The translations under genes were made by a program, and so were the position numbers. A stretch of DNA of 63,181 nucleotides, taken from the NCBI GenBank assembly GCA_003279945.1, contig QCGK01000009.1, forward strand, positions 1-63,181, read 5' to 3'. The stretch is from Prochlorococcus sp. AG-388-A01. GTDB lineage: Bacteria > Cyanobacteriota > Cyanobacteriia > PCC-6307 > Cyanobiaceae. Shown one piece after another: positions 9,995-19,695 of the stretch (positions are counted from its first letter, which is position 1; every line of letters begins with the position of its first letter). The notes beneath the pieces are model-generated. The model had not been told where the DNA came from and made no database searches. It saw only the letters and a list, made by a program, of their open reading frames with translations.

Positions 9995-10351
9995 TTATAT
10001 AAATTGTTTGGCATATTCAATTTCACTAAAACCTAATATCACTTTTTTTTCTTGGTAAATCAAAAATGGCCTTTTAATTAATTTGCCATTACTTAAAAGA
10101 AGTTGAATAATTTCTTCCCTTGATAAACCATAAATGTCAAGATTAAGGTTTTTAAAGACTTTACCTCTTGTATTAAAAATCTTTTTCTTATCTTCAGAGT
10201 ATTGTTCTAAAGCTTGATTTAAATATTTTGAAGATGGAGGCTCTTTTACAATATCAATTAATTGGTATTCGAAATCTTTATTTTCAAGCCACCTTGCAGC
10301 TTTTCGGCAAGTAGAACATTTTAAATAACTATAAAAAATTATTTTTTTCAA
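9995..10351 (-). CDS. ArsC/Spx-family thioredoxin-fold protein
   Basis: 118 residues of thioredoxin-like fold. A CSTC motif sits at residues 12-15, then an FNTRG segment and a KRPF motif follow, all typical of the ArsC/Spx/YffB family. It may be a thiol-dependent reductase or a redox-sensing RNA-polymerase-binding protein; sequence alone does not decide. Its ATG overlaps the ppa1 stop by four bases (ATGA), so it is likely coupled to ppa1. Confidence 0.87.
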   Translation of the reverse strand: MKKIIFYSYLKCSTCRKAARWLENKDFEYQLIDIVKEPPSSKYLNQALEQYSEDKKKIFNTRGKVFKNLNLDIYGLSREEIIQLLLSNGKLIKRPFLIYQEKKVILGFSEIEYAKQFI

Positions 10352-10902
10352 TTTACTTTACTAATGTTTGATTTCTTAAGCACTTTAAAGTTTTTCTTTT
10401 TTAGGGGTGTACAACTTTTCAATAAATTATCAACCACATCAAAATCCCTCCAACCATCAATTTGAACTGTTCTTCCATCAAGTCCTTTACTTGTTCTAAA
10501 AAATTCAGCAACATCCTCAAGCTGATTAGGAGCAATTTGATTAATACTTATTATATTAGCCTGTCTAGGGTTGGCCATAGGCACACATAAAAGTTTTCCA
10601 TCATATGCACCACAATCATGCATATCCAGAACTCCAATAGGCCTAGCTTTTATTAGACAACCAGCAAAAGTAGGCTCATCCATTATCACCATTGCATCCA
10701 GAGGAGCTCCATCATCAGCAAGGGTATTTGGGATAAAACCATAATCAAAAGGGTACCTCACTGAAGAATGTAATACTCTGTCTAGTGCCATTATCCCTGC
10801 ATCAGAGCAATATTCGTATTTATTCCTACTCCCTGCAGGTATTTCTACAACTATATTTACTATTCCCTTCATTGGAGATGGAGGTATTGAACTAAGGTCC
10901 AT
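10348..10902 (-). CDS. ppa: Family I inorganic pyrophosphatase paralogue with altered active site
   Basis: 184 residues that align along the whole length of the family I soluble pyrophosphatases, nearly position for position with the E. coli enzyme. Glu20, Lys28, Glu30, Arg42, Tyr50, Tyr54, Asp64, Asp69, Asp96, Asp101 and Lys103 are kept. The middle aspartate of the DGDPxD signature is replaced (DGAPLD, Ala66), and the late Tyr-Lys pair is Ser-Lys (Ser138). Both lost residues take part in catalysis or phosphate binding, so the protein is probably weak or inactive. The second copy at 25641-26228 keeps all of them. Confidence 0.9.
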   Translation of the reverse strand: MDLSSIPPSPMKGIVNIVVEIPAGSRNKYEYCSDAGIMALDRVLHSSVRYPFDYGFIPNTLADDGAPLDAMVIMDEPTFAGCLIKARPIGVLDMHDCGAYDGKLLCVPMANPRQANIISINQIAPNQLEDVAEFFRTSKGLDGRTVQIDGWRDFDVVDNLLKSCTPLKKKNFKVLKKSNISKVN

Positions 10903-11146
10903 CTTTTTTAAAATCGTGATTATGAATTATCTCGTTTCCCTTAGATAAAGGCCTGCCAATTAAAATACTTATTGAAGGTAATAAAAATGTCAAAAAGGCA
11001 AAAATAATACCTAAAATTGTTATTGATAAACTCCTTATACTTAAGGGGTCATCATCATCTCTTTCAAAATCACTTTGAGCAGAGCCAAGAGAAGATTCTT
11101 CGCTTAATTTACTTTTAATAAAGTGCTTTGATTTCGTATAACTCAA
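10892..11146 (-). CDS. Small membrane protein of unknown function
   Basis: 84 residues: a hydrophilic N-terminal half with an acidic run of six D/E/R residues, then one hydrophobic segment (about residues 42-65) and a short tail. The only start that fits is the TTG at 11146, because an in-frame TAA lies just upstream and no ATG follows. The last 11 bases overlap ppa1, so it heads the run with ppa1, the ArsC-like gene and lepB. I do not recognise a family. Confidence 0.7.
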   Translation of the reverse strand: MSYTKSKHFIKSKLSEESSLGSAQSDFERDDDDPLSIRSLSITILGIIFAFLTFLLPSISILIGRPLSKGNEIIHNHDFKKDGP

Positions 11147-11241
11147 GTACTCTTAATTGGTAAAGGTTAATGAGATAATTGAACATCATTATCCTACATT
11201 CAAAATGTCAATAAATCAAAACATTATTTCTAACTTCTAAA

Positions 11242-11592
11242 TTACTCTTTTTCTAGCAAAGACCTAATAGATTTTAGTTCGTCTAATATTTGTATCAGTA
11301 TATTTTGAGCAGCGGAGGAAGGCGTATTAAATACCTCTACAGTAACTTCCTTAATTCTTAAAATATCTTTTGCAAATCTTGCTACTTCATTAGGGTGGAA
11401 TTTTAAAGGATCTTTTTGATCAGTTCTAAATTCGGGATTTAATTTTCTTGGATTAAAACTAGGATTTAGATTTCTTAAATCAGTATTTGTATACCTATAA
11501 ACAGATGCTCTAGATCTATTTAGGAATTTTTGAACTTCATCAATACCTACTAATTCTTCTTCGCTTGAAATATTGGAATCTATATTTTCCAT
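11242..11592 (-). CDS. Small putative helix-turn-helix protein
   Basis: 116 residues. The stretch from about 14 to 34 (GIDEVQKFL then SRASVYRYTN) reads like the helix-turn-helix of excisionase/resolvase-type DNA-binding proteins. A basic P-x-K-L-N-P segment and a C-terminal amphipathic helix that could dimerise follow. It is divergent to proS across 174 bases, so it could act on that shared region. The DNA-binding role is inference; I know of no assigned function. Confidence 0.72.
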   Translation of the reverse strand: MENIDSNISSEEELVGIDEVQKFLNRSRASVYRYTNTDLRNLNPSFNPRKLNPEFRTDQKDPLKFHPNEVARFAKDILRIKEVTVEVFNTPSSAAQNILIQILDELKSIRSLLEKE

Positions 11593-11766
11593 AAACTTAA
11601 GAAAATGTTTTAGTAAAAATGAACTTTTAAAAGATTTTGAACTTCATTACTGAAGAAGTTAGCAGAAAGAATATTTCTAGACTAGCGGCGTTGAGGGACT
11701 CAAGACACTTTACATTTTTTTTTTATCTTAATTGATAAAATTAAATATTATTAAGGACTTTTTTGT

Positions 11767-13569
11767 ATGCGCGTGACAACCTCATTTCCTCTGGGGACAC
11801 TTCGTGACACACCTTCTGAAGCTGAGATTATTTCACATCAATTACTTTTAAAAGCTGGGTATATTCGCAGAGTTAACAGCGGTATTTATGCATACATGCC
11901 AATAATGCTTAGAGTTATTGAAAAAATATCAGCGATAATTGAGAGAGAACTTAATAGTATTGGTTGCACTAAATTACTATTACCTCAACTTCATCCAGCA
12001 GATTTATGGAAAAAAAGTGAAAGGTGGGAAGGATATACTGCAGGAGAAGGAATAATGTTTAATCTCAAAGATAGACAAGGTAAAGAATTTGGTTTAGCTC
12101 CAACTCACGAAGAGGTTATAACAAGTATTGCATCAGAGACCATCAACTCCTATAAGCAATTACCTCAATGTTTTTACCAAATTCAGACAAAATTTAGAGA
12201 TGAAATAAGGCCTAGGTTTGGATTAATGAGAAGTAGAGAATTTATTATGAAAGATGGTTATTCTTTCCATTCTTCAGAAAACGATCTGGCTTCTTTCTAT
12301 GAAAAAATAGGCAATTCTTATGAAAATATATTTAAATCTTGTGGACTGCAGACAGTAGGGGTCGAAGCTGATAGTGGAGCCATTGGAGGTGCTTCCTCTA
12401 AAGAATTTATGGTCACTGCAGATTCTGGGGAAGATTCCATTTTGTTTACTCAAAGTGGTTCTTATGCTGCAAATATTGAAAAAGCTGTTTCTATTCCCTC
12501 TCAACCTATGCCACTAAAAGAGAATATTGCAGAGTGGCTGGAAACACCCCAACAAAAAACAATCCTCGAAGTTTGCGAAAATAATAATTTAGACCCTAGT
12601 CAAATTATTAAAGTAGTAGTATTCCTTGCACAGTTCGAGGGTAAATTGGAGGTCCCGATTCTTGCATGCATAAGAGGGGATCAACACATTAATGAAGTAA
12701 AACTTTTTAACATAATAAATAAACTTCATAGTTCTAATCTCCTTAATCTTCAAAAAATTGAAGACAAAAACATTATCGAAAAAAACCTGGTCGATTTTCC
12801 CTTAGGTTTTATTGGACCAGACTTAAATAATGAAACTATTAAAGCTAGTTCTAATTGGGATAAAACATGGACCAGAATAATTGATAATTCGGCTAATAGT
12901 CTTCCGAAGTTTATAAGTGGTGGGAATAAAATTAATTTCCACAAAGTTTTTCGAAAATCCTCTTTTGCTTCAAAAGATTATCTAATTGGGGACATCAGAA
13001 ATGCCAAAAAAGGAGATAAAATAAGTATTGATGGTAACGAGGAACTTAAAGAAAAAAAAGGTATCGAGATTGGACATATTTTTCAACTTGGTCAAAAATA
13101 TAGTAAAAAATTAAATGCAAAGTTCTCTGATAAGGATGGTTTGTTAAAAAATTTGTGGATGGGTTGTTATGGAATCGGAGTGACAAGAATAGCTCAAGCT
13201 GCTATTGAACAGAATCATGATCAAAAGGGAATTTGTTGGCCAATCCAGATTTCACCTTTTGAAGTTATTATTATTCCAACAAACCTGAAAGATCCTATTC
13301 AAAATGATCTAACTGAGCAAATCTATAACAACTTTTTAATTAATAAAATTGACGTTCTTCTCGATGATAGAAAGGATAGAGCTGGTGTGAAATTCAAAGA
13401 TGCGGAATTGATTGGTATTCCTTTTCAGATAATTATTGGTAGAGATTCTGTTAACAAAGAAGTTGAACTTTTATGCAGAACAAATAATACTAAGTTTAAA
13501 ATTAGTACTGATAAATTGCTGGAAACATTTATTTCTGAATCACAAATAATGTACAATAAAAGCTCATAA
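11767..13569 (+). CDS. proS: Prolyl-tRNA synthetase (bacterial type)
   Basis: Charges tRNA-Pro. The 600-residue length and the insertion between motifs 2 and 3 (roughly residues 220-400) mark it as the bacterial form with the INS editing domain. Class II motif 2 is seen as FRDEIRPRFGLMRSREF (about 139-155) and motif 3 as GCYGIGVTR (about 471-479). The start MRVTTSFPLGTLRDTP is the conserved family N-terminus. Confidence 0.97.
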   Translation: MRVTTSFPLGTLRDTPSEAEIISHQLLLKAGYIRRVNSGIYAYMPIMLRVIEKISAIIERELNSIGCTKLLLPQLHPADLWKKSERWEGYTAGEGIMFNLKDRQGKEFGLAPTHEEVITSIASETINSYKQLPQCFYQIQTKFRDEIRPRFGLMRSREFIMKDGYSFHSSENDLASFYEKIGNSYENIFKSCGLQTVGVEADSGAIGGASSKEFMVTADSGEDSILFTQSGSYAANIEKAVSIPSQPMPLKENIAEWLETPQQKTILEVCENNNLDPSQIIKVVVFLAQFEGKLEVPILACIRGDQHINEVKLFNIINKLHSSNLLNLQKIEDKNIIEKNLVDFPLGFIGPDLNNETIKASSNWDKTWTRIIDNSANSLPKFISGGNKINFHKVFRKSSFASKDYLIGDIRNAKKGDKISIDGNEELKEKKGIEIGHIFQLGQKYSKKLNAKFSDKDGLLKNLWMGCYGIGVTRIAQAAIEQNHDQKGICWPIQISPFEVIIIPTNLKDPIQNDLTEQIYNNFLINKIDVLLDDRKDRAGVKFKDAELIGIPFQIIIGRDSVNKEVELLCRTNNTKFKISTDKLLETFISESQIMYNKSS

Positions 13570-13594
13570 AGCTAATTTTTTTGGGAGCTTAGTT

Positions 13595-14032
13595 ATGTTA
13601 CTGAAATGGACATCAGAATTAATTTTTAAAAAACTTACCAAAGCTATATCTTTTTCACTATCTTTAACTATTGTATTTACACTATTTAGTTCTCCTTCCA
13701 TAGCTGCAAAAACCTCTATGACAGGTGACTATACAAAAGATACAATTTCAGTTGTTAAAACATTACAAACAGCTGTTGATACTCCAAAAGATTCTACAAA
13801 CAAAGATGAAGTAAGGAGTGAGGCTCTTACCCTCATAACTGACTATATTTCCAGATATAGAAATAGAGGGATGGTTAACAAAACTCAATCATTTACCACC
13901 ATGCAAACAGCATTAAATGCTATGGCAGGTCATTACAAAAACTTTGCAAGTAGACCTTTACCGGATAAACTTAAAGAGCGTTTAACCAAAGAATTTTCTC
14001 TTGCTGAAAAAATGGTTCTAAGAGAAAGTTGA
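13595..14032 (+). CDS. psb27: Photosystem II assembly/repair protein Psb27
   Basis: Lumenal factor that binds CP43 during photosystem II assembly and repair. 145 residues: a signal peptide (about 1-38, hydrophobic core FSLSLTIVFTLF) and a four-helix domain with family motifs MTGDYTKDT, DYISRYRNRG, and FTTMQTALNAMAGHY. The export signal ends in SIAAKTS with no cysteine, so the lipid anchor known for Psb27 of some freshwater cyanobacteria is missing here. It sits 25 bases after proS. Confidence 0.92.
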   Translation: MLLKWTSELIFKKLTKAISFSLSLTIVFTLFSSPSIAAKTSMTGDYTKDTISVVKTLQTAVDTPKDSTNKDEVRSEALTLITDYISRYRNRGMVNKTQSFTTMQTALNAMAGHYKNFASRPLPDKLKERLTKEFSLAEKMVLRES

Positions 14033-14041
14033 TACAATTCA

Positions 14042-15424
<1,383 letters not shown>

Positions 15425-15439
15425 TTTAGTTCCAAATTA

Positions 15440-16450
15440 ATGAGGGAAGCCTTTAGACATTTTGAACAGAATAAAATCGTTGATCTCATTGGTCTGGGCA
15501 ACGCAATAGTAGATATTATTGTAAATATTGAAGATGAGTTTCTTGAGATAAATAATCTGGATAAAGGATCAATGAATCTCATTAATTCTGAAAAATCTCA
15601 AACATTATTAGAGAATTGCAAAGTGATCAAACAAATATCAGGGGGGTCCTCAGCAAATACAGTTGTATGTTTAGCAGAATTAGGTAATTATGTGCAGTTT
15701 ATTGGAAGGGTAAAAAATGATCAATTTGGAAATTTCTTTTCTTCTGATATAAAAAAAAGTAAAACTATATTTAATACTCCACCCACTAATGAAGGGGCCT
15801 CAACAGCTCATTCAATTATTTTGATTACACCTGATGCTCAAAGAACTATGTGTACTTACCTAGGAGCATCTATAGAGTTTGAACCAAAAGACATTGATTT
15901 TAGTGTTATTAAAGAAAGTAAATACTTGTATTTAGAAGGTTATTTATGGGACAGCGAGTTAGCTAAAAATGCTTTTCTTAAAGCTGCCGAAATTGCAAAA
16001 CTATCTAATACAAAAATAATCCTTTCATTGTCTGATTCATTTTGCGTAGATAGACATCGAAAGAGTTTCTTGGAATTAATTGATAACTATGTAGATATAG
16101 TTTTTTGTAATAAATCTGAGGTTTTAAGTCTATTTAAAAAGGATAAATTAGTTAACTGCCAGGGAGACCTCTCTTCCCTATGTGAATTAGTCATAGTAAC
16201 TCTAGGTAGCAATGGATCTCTAATAATTAACGAAGATAATATCGAAGTAATTAAGTCAATGATGAAAGGGAAGGTAATTGATACTACAGGAGCGGGAGAT
16301 ATTTATGCCGGAGGCTTTATTCATGGATTAATAAACAATTATTCCCTTAAAAAATGCGGAGAGATAGGTTCAATTTGCGCTGGACAAATAATTACACAAT
16401 TAGGATCTAGGTCTAATTACGATCTTAAAGAGTTAATAAGATATATTTAA
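15440..16450 (+). CDS. PfkB-family carbohydrate kinase, adenosine-kinase-like
   Basis: 336-residue ribokinase-fold kinase. It shows the substrate-lid glycine motif GGSSANT (about 71-77) and the catalytic anion-hole signature DTTGAGDIYAGG near residue 280, whose Asp is the base. The overall length and N-terminal IGLGNAIVDI resemble adenosine kinase/nucleoside-sugar members. It follows purA by 15 bases, which fits purine salvage, but the substrate remains an inference. Confidence 0.87.
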   Translation: MREAFRHFEQNKIVDLIGLGNAIVDIIVNIEDEFLEINNLDKGSMNLINSEKSQTLLENCKVIKQISGGSSANTVVCLAELGNYVQFIGRVKNDQFGNFFSSDIKKSKTIFNTPPTNEGASTAHSIILITPDAQRTMCTYLGASIEFEPKDIDFSVIKESKYLYLEGYLWDSELAKNAFLKAAEIAKLSNTKIILSLSDSFCVDRHRKSFLELIDNYVDIVFCNKSEVLSLFKKDKLVNCQGDLSSLCELVIVTLGSNGSLIINEDNIEVIKSMMKGKVIDTTGAGDIYAGGFIHGLINNYSLKKCGEIGSICAGQIITQLGSRSNYDLKELIRYI

Positions 16451-16756
16451 TCAAATACTCTTATTCAACCAATCATAATATTTCATCTCAGAATGGTATT
16501 TTTTGTAAATAATTTGTGGAACATCATATGTTGAAGTTTTATTTAAGAAATCAATCAAATTATCTTTTAATTCTGGTTTACTTTTTATTGTAATTTCAAA
16601 CTCTTTAGTTTCTTCAACATCATCATCCCACTCATAAATTGAAAAAATTTCCTTTATGGAAACACAAGCTGCTAGCTTATTTTGTATAAGTAATTTACCA
16701 ACGCGCAAAGCATTAATTTTACTTGATTCAGTTGTGATAATAACTAATACTTCCAT
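16451..16756 (-). CDS. cutA: Divalent-cation tolerance protein CutA
   Basis: 101 residues of the CutA1 trimeric ferredoxin-like family: ITTESSKINALRVGKLLIQNK then LAACVSI with the conserved Cys, YEW and EFEITIKSK. CutA was linked to copper tolerance in E. coli; its molecular job is unclear. Its stop is directly next to the stop of the convergent kinase gene, with no base between. Confidence 0.93.
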   Translation of the reverse strand: MEVLVIITTESSKINALRVGKLLIQNKLAACVSIKEIFSIYEWDDDVEETKEFEITIKSKPELKDNLIDFLNKTSTYDVPQIIYKKYHSEMKYYDWLNKSI

Positions 16757-16761
16757 GTGTA

Positions 16762-17565
16762 TTAAAAATCAATTTTTTTAATTATGTGATCTATCAAATT
16801 CTCGTATTGATTGAAAGAGTAAGAATAATCATTTTTTAACTTTGGCCTTTCAACCAAAAATAACTTCATTTTACTTCCAGAAATAATACTTTCCCAGTTT
16901 TTCTGAGAATAACTTCCAGAGTCTCTGCACAGAACATAATCTATCTCCCAAAAATCACAAAGTTTTTTTTCTAAAATTGCTCCCTTACTTTTACTCGGTT
17001 CAAGTATCGCTATATTTGAATTTTTTATACATGATCCAAAAGCTTTCGTTATGCTCTCGCAAGTTGGAAGTATCCTTGTAAATACATTTGCTTTACAATT
17101 TATATAGTAATTAGCAGTATCGTTGAGGAATCTTGATCCTATTGCCAAAAGAATATTCTTATTTTCTAGATCACATTTATTTATGTCCTTTAAATTATCA
17201 ATATAAATAAAATTATTATTGTTATTTATTAAAGTTTTTCTCTCAAATACTAGAAGAGGTGTATTAATTTCTTTACATGCTTTAATAAGACTTTTAGAAA
17301 TTATCAAGGCAAATGGATGAGTCGCATCAATAACGCATTTGATTTGATTTTTTTTTATGAAATTAATTATTTCATCTTTATTATTTAATTTACCCGTAAT
17401 GATATGTAACTTTGGATTTTGAATATAAGCTTGCCCTGCTTTATAAGTTAAAACACTTGCAAAAACTGAATAGTTAAGTTCAAGAAGCCTATTCGCTATT
17501 ACAGGTCCATCCGAAGTTCCTGATAGGATCCAAACATTTTCGTAGCAATTCTTTTGATTCTGCAT
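16762..17565 (-). CDS. cobK: Precorrin-6A reductase CobK/CbiJ
   Basis: NAD(P)H-dependent reduction of the corrin macrocycle in cobalamin synthesis. 267 residues with the N-terminal SGTSDGPVIANRL motif, GKLNNKDEI, the family-typical VIDATHPFA near residue 100, and the DSGSYSQK segment near the end that corresponds to the family's DSG-x-x-GG. It lies five bases upstream of cutA on the same strand, and divergent to ssb. Confidence 0.92.
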   Translation of the reverse strand: MQNQKNCYENVWILSGTSDGPVIANRLLELNYSVFASVLTYKAGQAYIQNPKLHIITGKLNNKDEIINFIKKNQIKCVIDATHPFALIISKSLIKACKEINTPLLVFERKTLINNNNNFIYIDNLKDINKCDLENKNILLAIGSRFLNDTANYYINCKANVFTRILPTCESITKAFGSCIKNSNIAILEPSKSKGAILEKKLCDFWEIDYVLCRDSGSYSQKNWESIISGSKMKLFLVERPKLKNDYSYSFNQYENLIDHIIKKIDF

Positions 17566-17594
17566 CAGTATGTCTTTAATTAAATAGATAAGTA

Positions 17595-18020
17595 ATGAAT
17601 CATTGTTTAATTCAAGCGGTAATTAATAGCGCTCCCCAAATGAGGTATACCAAAGAAAACCAAACTCCAATTGCAGAAATGATTGTTAATTTTAAAGGAT
17701 TACGCAGTGAAGATCCAACTAGAGAACTCAAGATTTTAGGCTGGGGCAATATTGCCCAAGAAATGATAGACGAACTTAAGGAGGGACAAAATATTGTTAT
17801 TGAGGGACGTCTTAAAATGAATTCTGTCACTAGGAAAGATGGAACAAAAGAAAAGCAACCAGAACTAACAGCCTCAAAGATTCATCAAATAGCGCCAGTT
17901 GACGTTATTAAATCTAATCAAAATGAAAATAATGGGTCGTTTGATAAAAAAGAAAACACAAAAAATTCTAACTGGGATAGCTCACCTTTAGTGCCCGAAG
18001 TTGACGAAATACCTTTTTAA
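17595..18020 (+). CDS. ssb: Single-stranded DNA-binding protein
   Basis: 141 residues: an OB-fold domain (about 1-103) with MRYTKENQTPIAEM, LKILGWGNIAQE and LKEGQNIVIEGRLKMN, then a low-complexity polar linker and the acidic C-terminal tip VDEIPF that SSB uses to recruit replication partners. The ATG start fits the first beta strand. The N-terminal strand is somewhat divergent from E. coli SSB. Confidence 0.9.
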   Translation: MNHCLIQAVINSAPQMRYTKENQTPIAEMIVNFKGLRSEDPTRELKILGWGNIAQEMIDELKEGQNIVIEGRLKMNSVTRKDGTKEKQPELTASKIHQIAPVDVIKSNQNENNGSFDKKENTKNSNWDSSPLVPEVDEIPF

Positions 18021-18021
18021 A

Positions 18022-18204
18022 TCAAATATCAACAATATTTTCTTGAACACTTATAATTAGTTTGCTTATTTTTCTTTCAAGAGCAGCAAGTTCAATTCTG
18101 ATTTCTGGCCATTTACCTTTATCAAGATTTTCTAAGAGCCATGCTCTATTTTCATCAAGTTTTGAAATTAAATCGCCTTGATTTGCAGTATCAGGATCTT
18201 GCAT
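18022..18204 (-). CDS. Short conserved-looking protein of unknown function
   Basis: 60 residues from the ATG at 18204 (a GTG five codons upstream is also possible). Hydrophilic, mostly helical in appearance, with ENRAWLLENLDKGKWPEIR followed by LAALERKISKL, a heptad-like run. No family recognised. Its stop lies one base from the convergent ssb stop, and its start faces the DUF2854 gene. Confidence 0.65.
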   Translation of the reverse strand: MQDPDTANQGDLISKLDENRAWLLENLDKGKWPEIRIELAALERKISKLIISVQENIVDI

Positions 18205-18246
18205 AATACTTGTTAACACATTTAAAAATCATTTTACTAAATCATA

Positions 18247-18777
18247 ATGAAGAAATACTTATCGCCTGGGAACTTAATAGTAGCAACTGGAGGTATACTA
18301 GCTTTTGTAGGGATGACTGCTTATTTTACAGACTCAGTAAACTTAAGTGTACCTACTTTTTTTTATGGGGTACCTATTTTTCTAATTGGATTAGGTTTGA
18401 AGACTTCAGAAATACCTCCTGCAGAATTGTTTGATAAGGCAACTTTTGAGACAAATAGATTTAATAGACCGAAAGAATTAACTGCACTAGTAAAAGACGT
18501 TACAAGATGGAGATATGGTATAAAAGCTCATCTTGAATCTTCATTAGAATCTTTAAACTTATGGGACGAGGATAATCCTCCTCAACTAAAAGAAATAGAA
18601 GAAATTACAAAGGAAGAGAAAAATGGTCTCAGAATGCGTTTCGAGATAAATGCTGTTCCTCTAGAAAAATGGATTGAGAAACAAGAAAGATTAAACAGGT
18701 TTTTCTTAAAAGGCCTTGAATCAGAATTTATTATCGATGATAATAAAAAAGAATTTGATTTTATTCTCTTTTATTAA
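18247..18777 (+). CDS. DUF2854 membrane protein
   Basis: 176 residues. Two hydrophobic segments near the N-terminus (about 8-27 and 34-50) form a hairpin, and a soluble charged domain follows, with RPKELTALVKDVTRWRYGIKAHLESSLESL. This layout and sequence match the DUF2854 family found in cyanobacteria and chloroplast-bearing plants; a thylakoid-related role is suspected but unproven. Start at the ATG at 18247. Confidence 0.83.
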   Translation: MKKYLSPGNLIVATGGILAFVGMTAYFTDSVNLSVPTFFYGVPIFLIGLGLKTSEIPPAELFDKATFETNRFNRPKELTALVKDVTRWRYGIKAHLESSLESLNLWDEDNPPQLKEIEEITKEEKNGLRMRFEINAVPLEKWIEKQERLNRFFLKGLESEFIIDDNKKEFDFILFY

Positions 18778-18840
18778 ATAAAGGGATATATTTAAAAAAA
18801 CTAATTCCTCAATTCATTAAAGTTTTAAATATTATTAATA

Positions 18841-19692
18841 ATGAATGATTCTCAAAGAGTATCAATATTAAGCGAAGCACTTCCATATATACAAAGTTTC
18901 TCAGGTAGAAAAATTGTTATTAAGTATGGCGGTTCTGTTATGGAGAATGATGATTTAAAAAATGCTTTTTTTAGAGATATAGCACTTCTATCAACTGTAG
19001 GAGTTTGTCCGATAGTAATTCATGGAGGTGGAACCGAGATTAATAATTGGTTAAAAAAATTAGAAATATCTCCTAAATTCGAAAATGGATTAAGAATTAC
19101 TGATCAAAAAACAATGGAAATTGTCGAGATGGTTCTAATGGGTAGGGTCAACAAACAAATTGTAAGAGGCATTAATAAAACTGGATCCTTAGCTGTTGGC
19201 ATATCAGGTCTTGATGGGAACTTAATTCAATCTAGGGAATTAGGAGATGGGAGCCATGGGTTAGTGGGAGAGGTCACAAAAATAAATCCTGAAATATTAG
19301 ATCCTCTTATTTCTAAAGGATATATCCCTATTATTTCAAGTATTGGATCAACCATGGAAGGTATTTCCCATAACATTAACGCAGATTTTGTCGCTGGAGA
19401 AATTGCTGCTGCAATAAATGCAGAAAAACTTATTCTTCTTACTGATACTCAAGGGATTTTAAAAGAAAAAGATAACAAAAATAGTCTTGTTGAAAAAATG
19501 AATCTCAAAGAGGCAAGAGATTTTATTGAAAAAAATATTGTCACTGAAGGTATGATTCCTAAGACGGAATGCTGCATAAGAGCTTTAGCTCAAGGAGTCA
19601 AAGCAGCTCACATAATCGATGGACGAATAGAACATTCATTACTTCTTGAGATTTTTACAAATTCCGGAAAAGGTACAATGATAGTTGCTTAA
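18841..19692 (+). CDS. argB: Acetylglutamate kinase
   Basis: Second step of arginine synthesis: phosphorylates N-acetylglutamate. 283 residues. Motifs: KYGGSVMEN (lysine and glycines for ATP), HGGGTEIN (about 60-67), GLRITD, and the C-terminal [14 protein letters not shown] that is typical of arginine-sensitive, PII-regulated forms. PII control is known for cyanobacterial NAGK and is likely here, though glnB is not in the window. Confidence 0.96.
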   Translation: MNDSQRVSILSEALPYIQSFSGRKIVIKYGGSVMENDDLKNAFFRDIALLSTVGVCPIVIHGGGTEINNWLKKLEISPKFENGLRITDQKTMEIVEMVLMGRVNKQIVRGINKTGSLAVGISGLDGNLIQSRELGDGSHGLVGEVTKINPEILDPLISKGYIPIISSIGSTMEGISHNINADFVAGEIAAAINAEKLILLTDTQGILKEKDNKNSLVEKMNLKEARDFIEKNIVTEGMIPKTECCIRALAQGVKAAHIIDGRIEHSLLLEIFTNSGKGTMIVA

Positions 19693-19695
19693 CCT

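Noticed and set aside
9967..10026. Longer lepB start
   Set aside because: It would overlap the ArsC-like gene by 32 bases; the ATG at 9966 gives a normal signal peptidase N-terminus.
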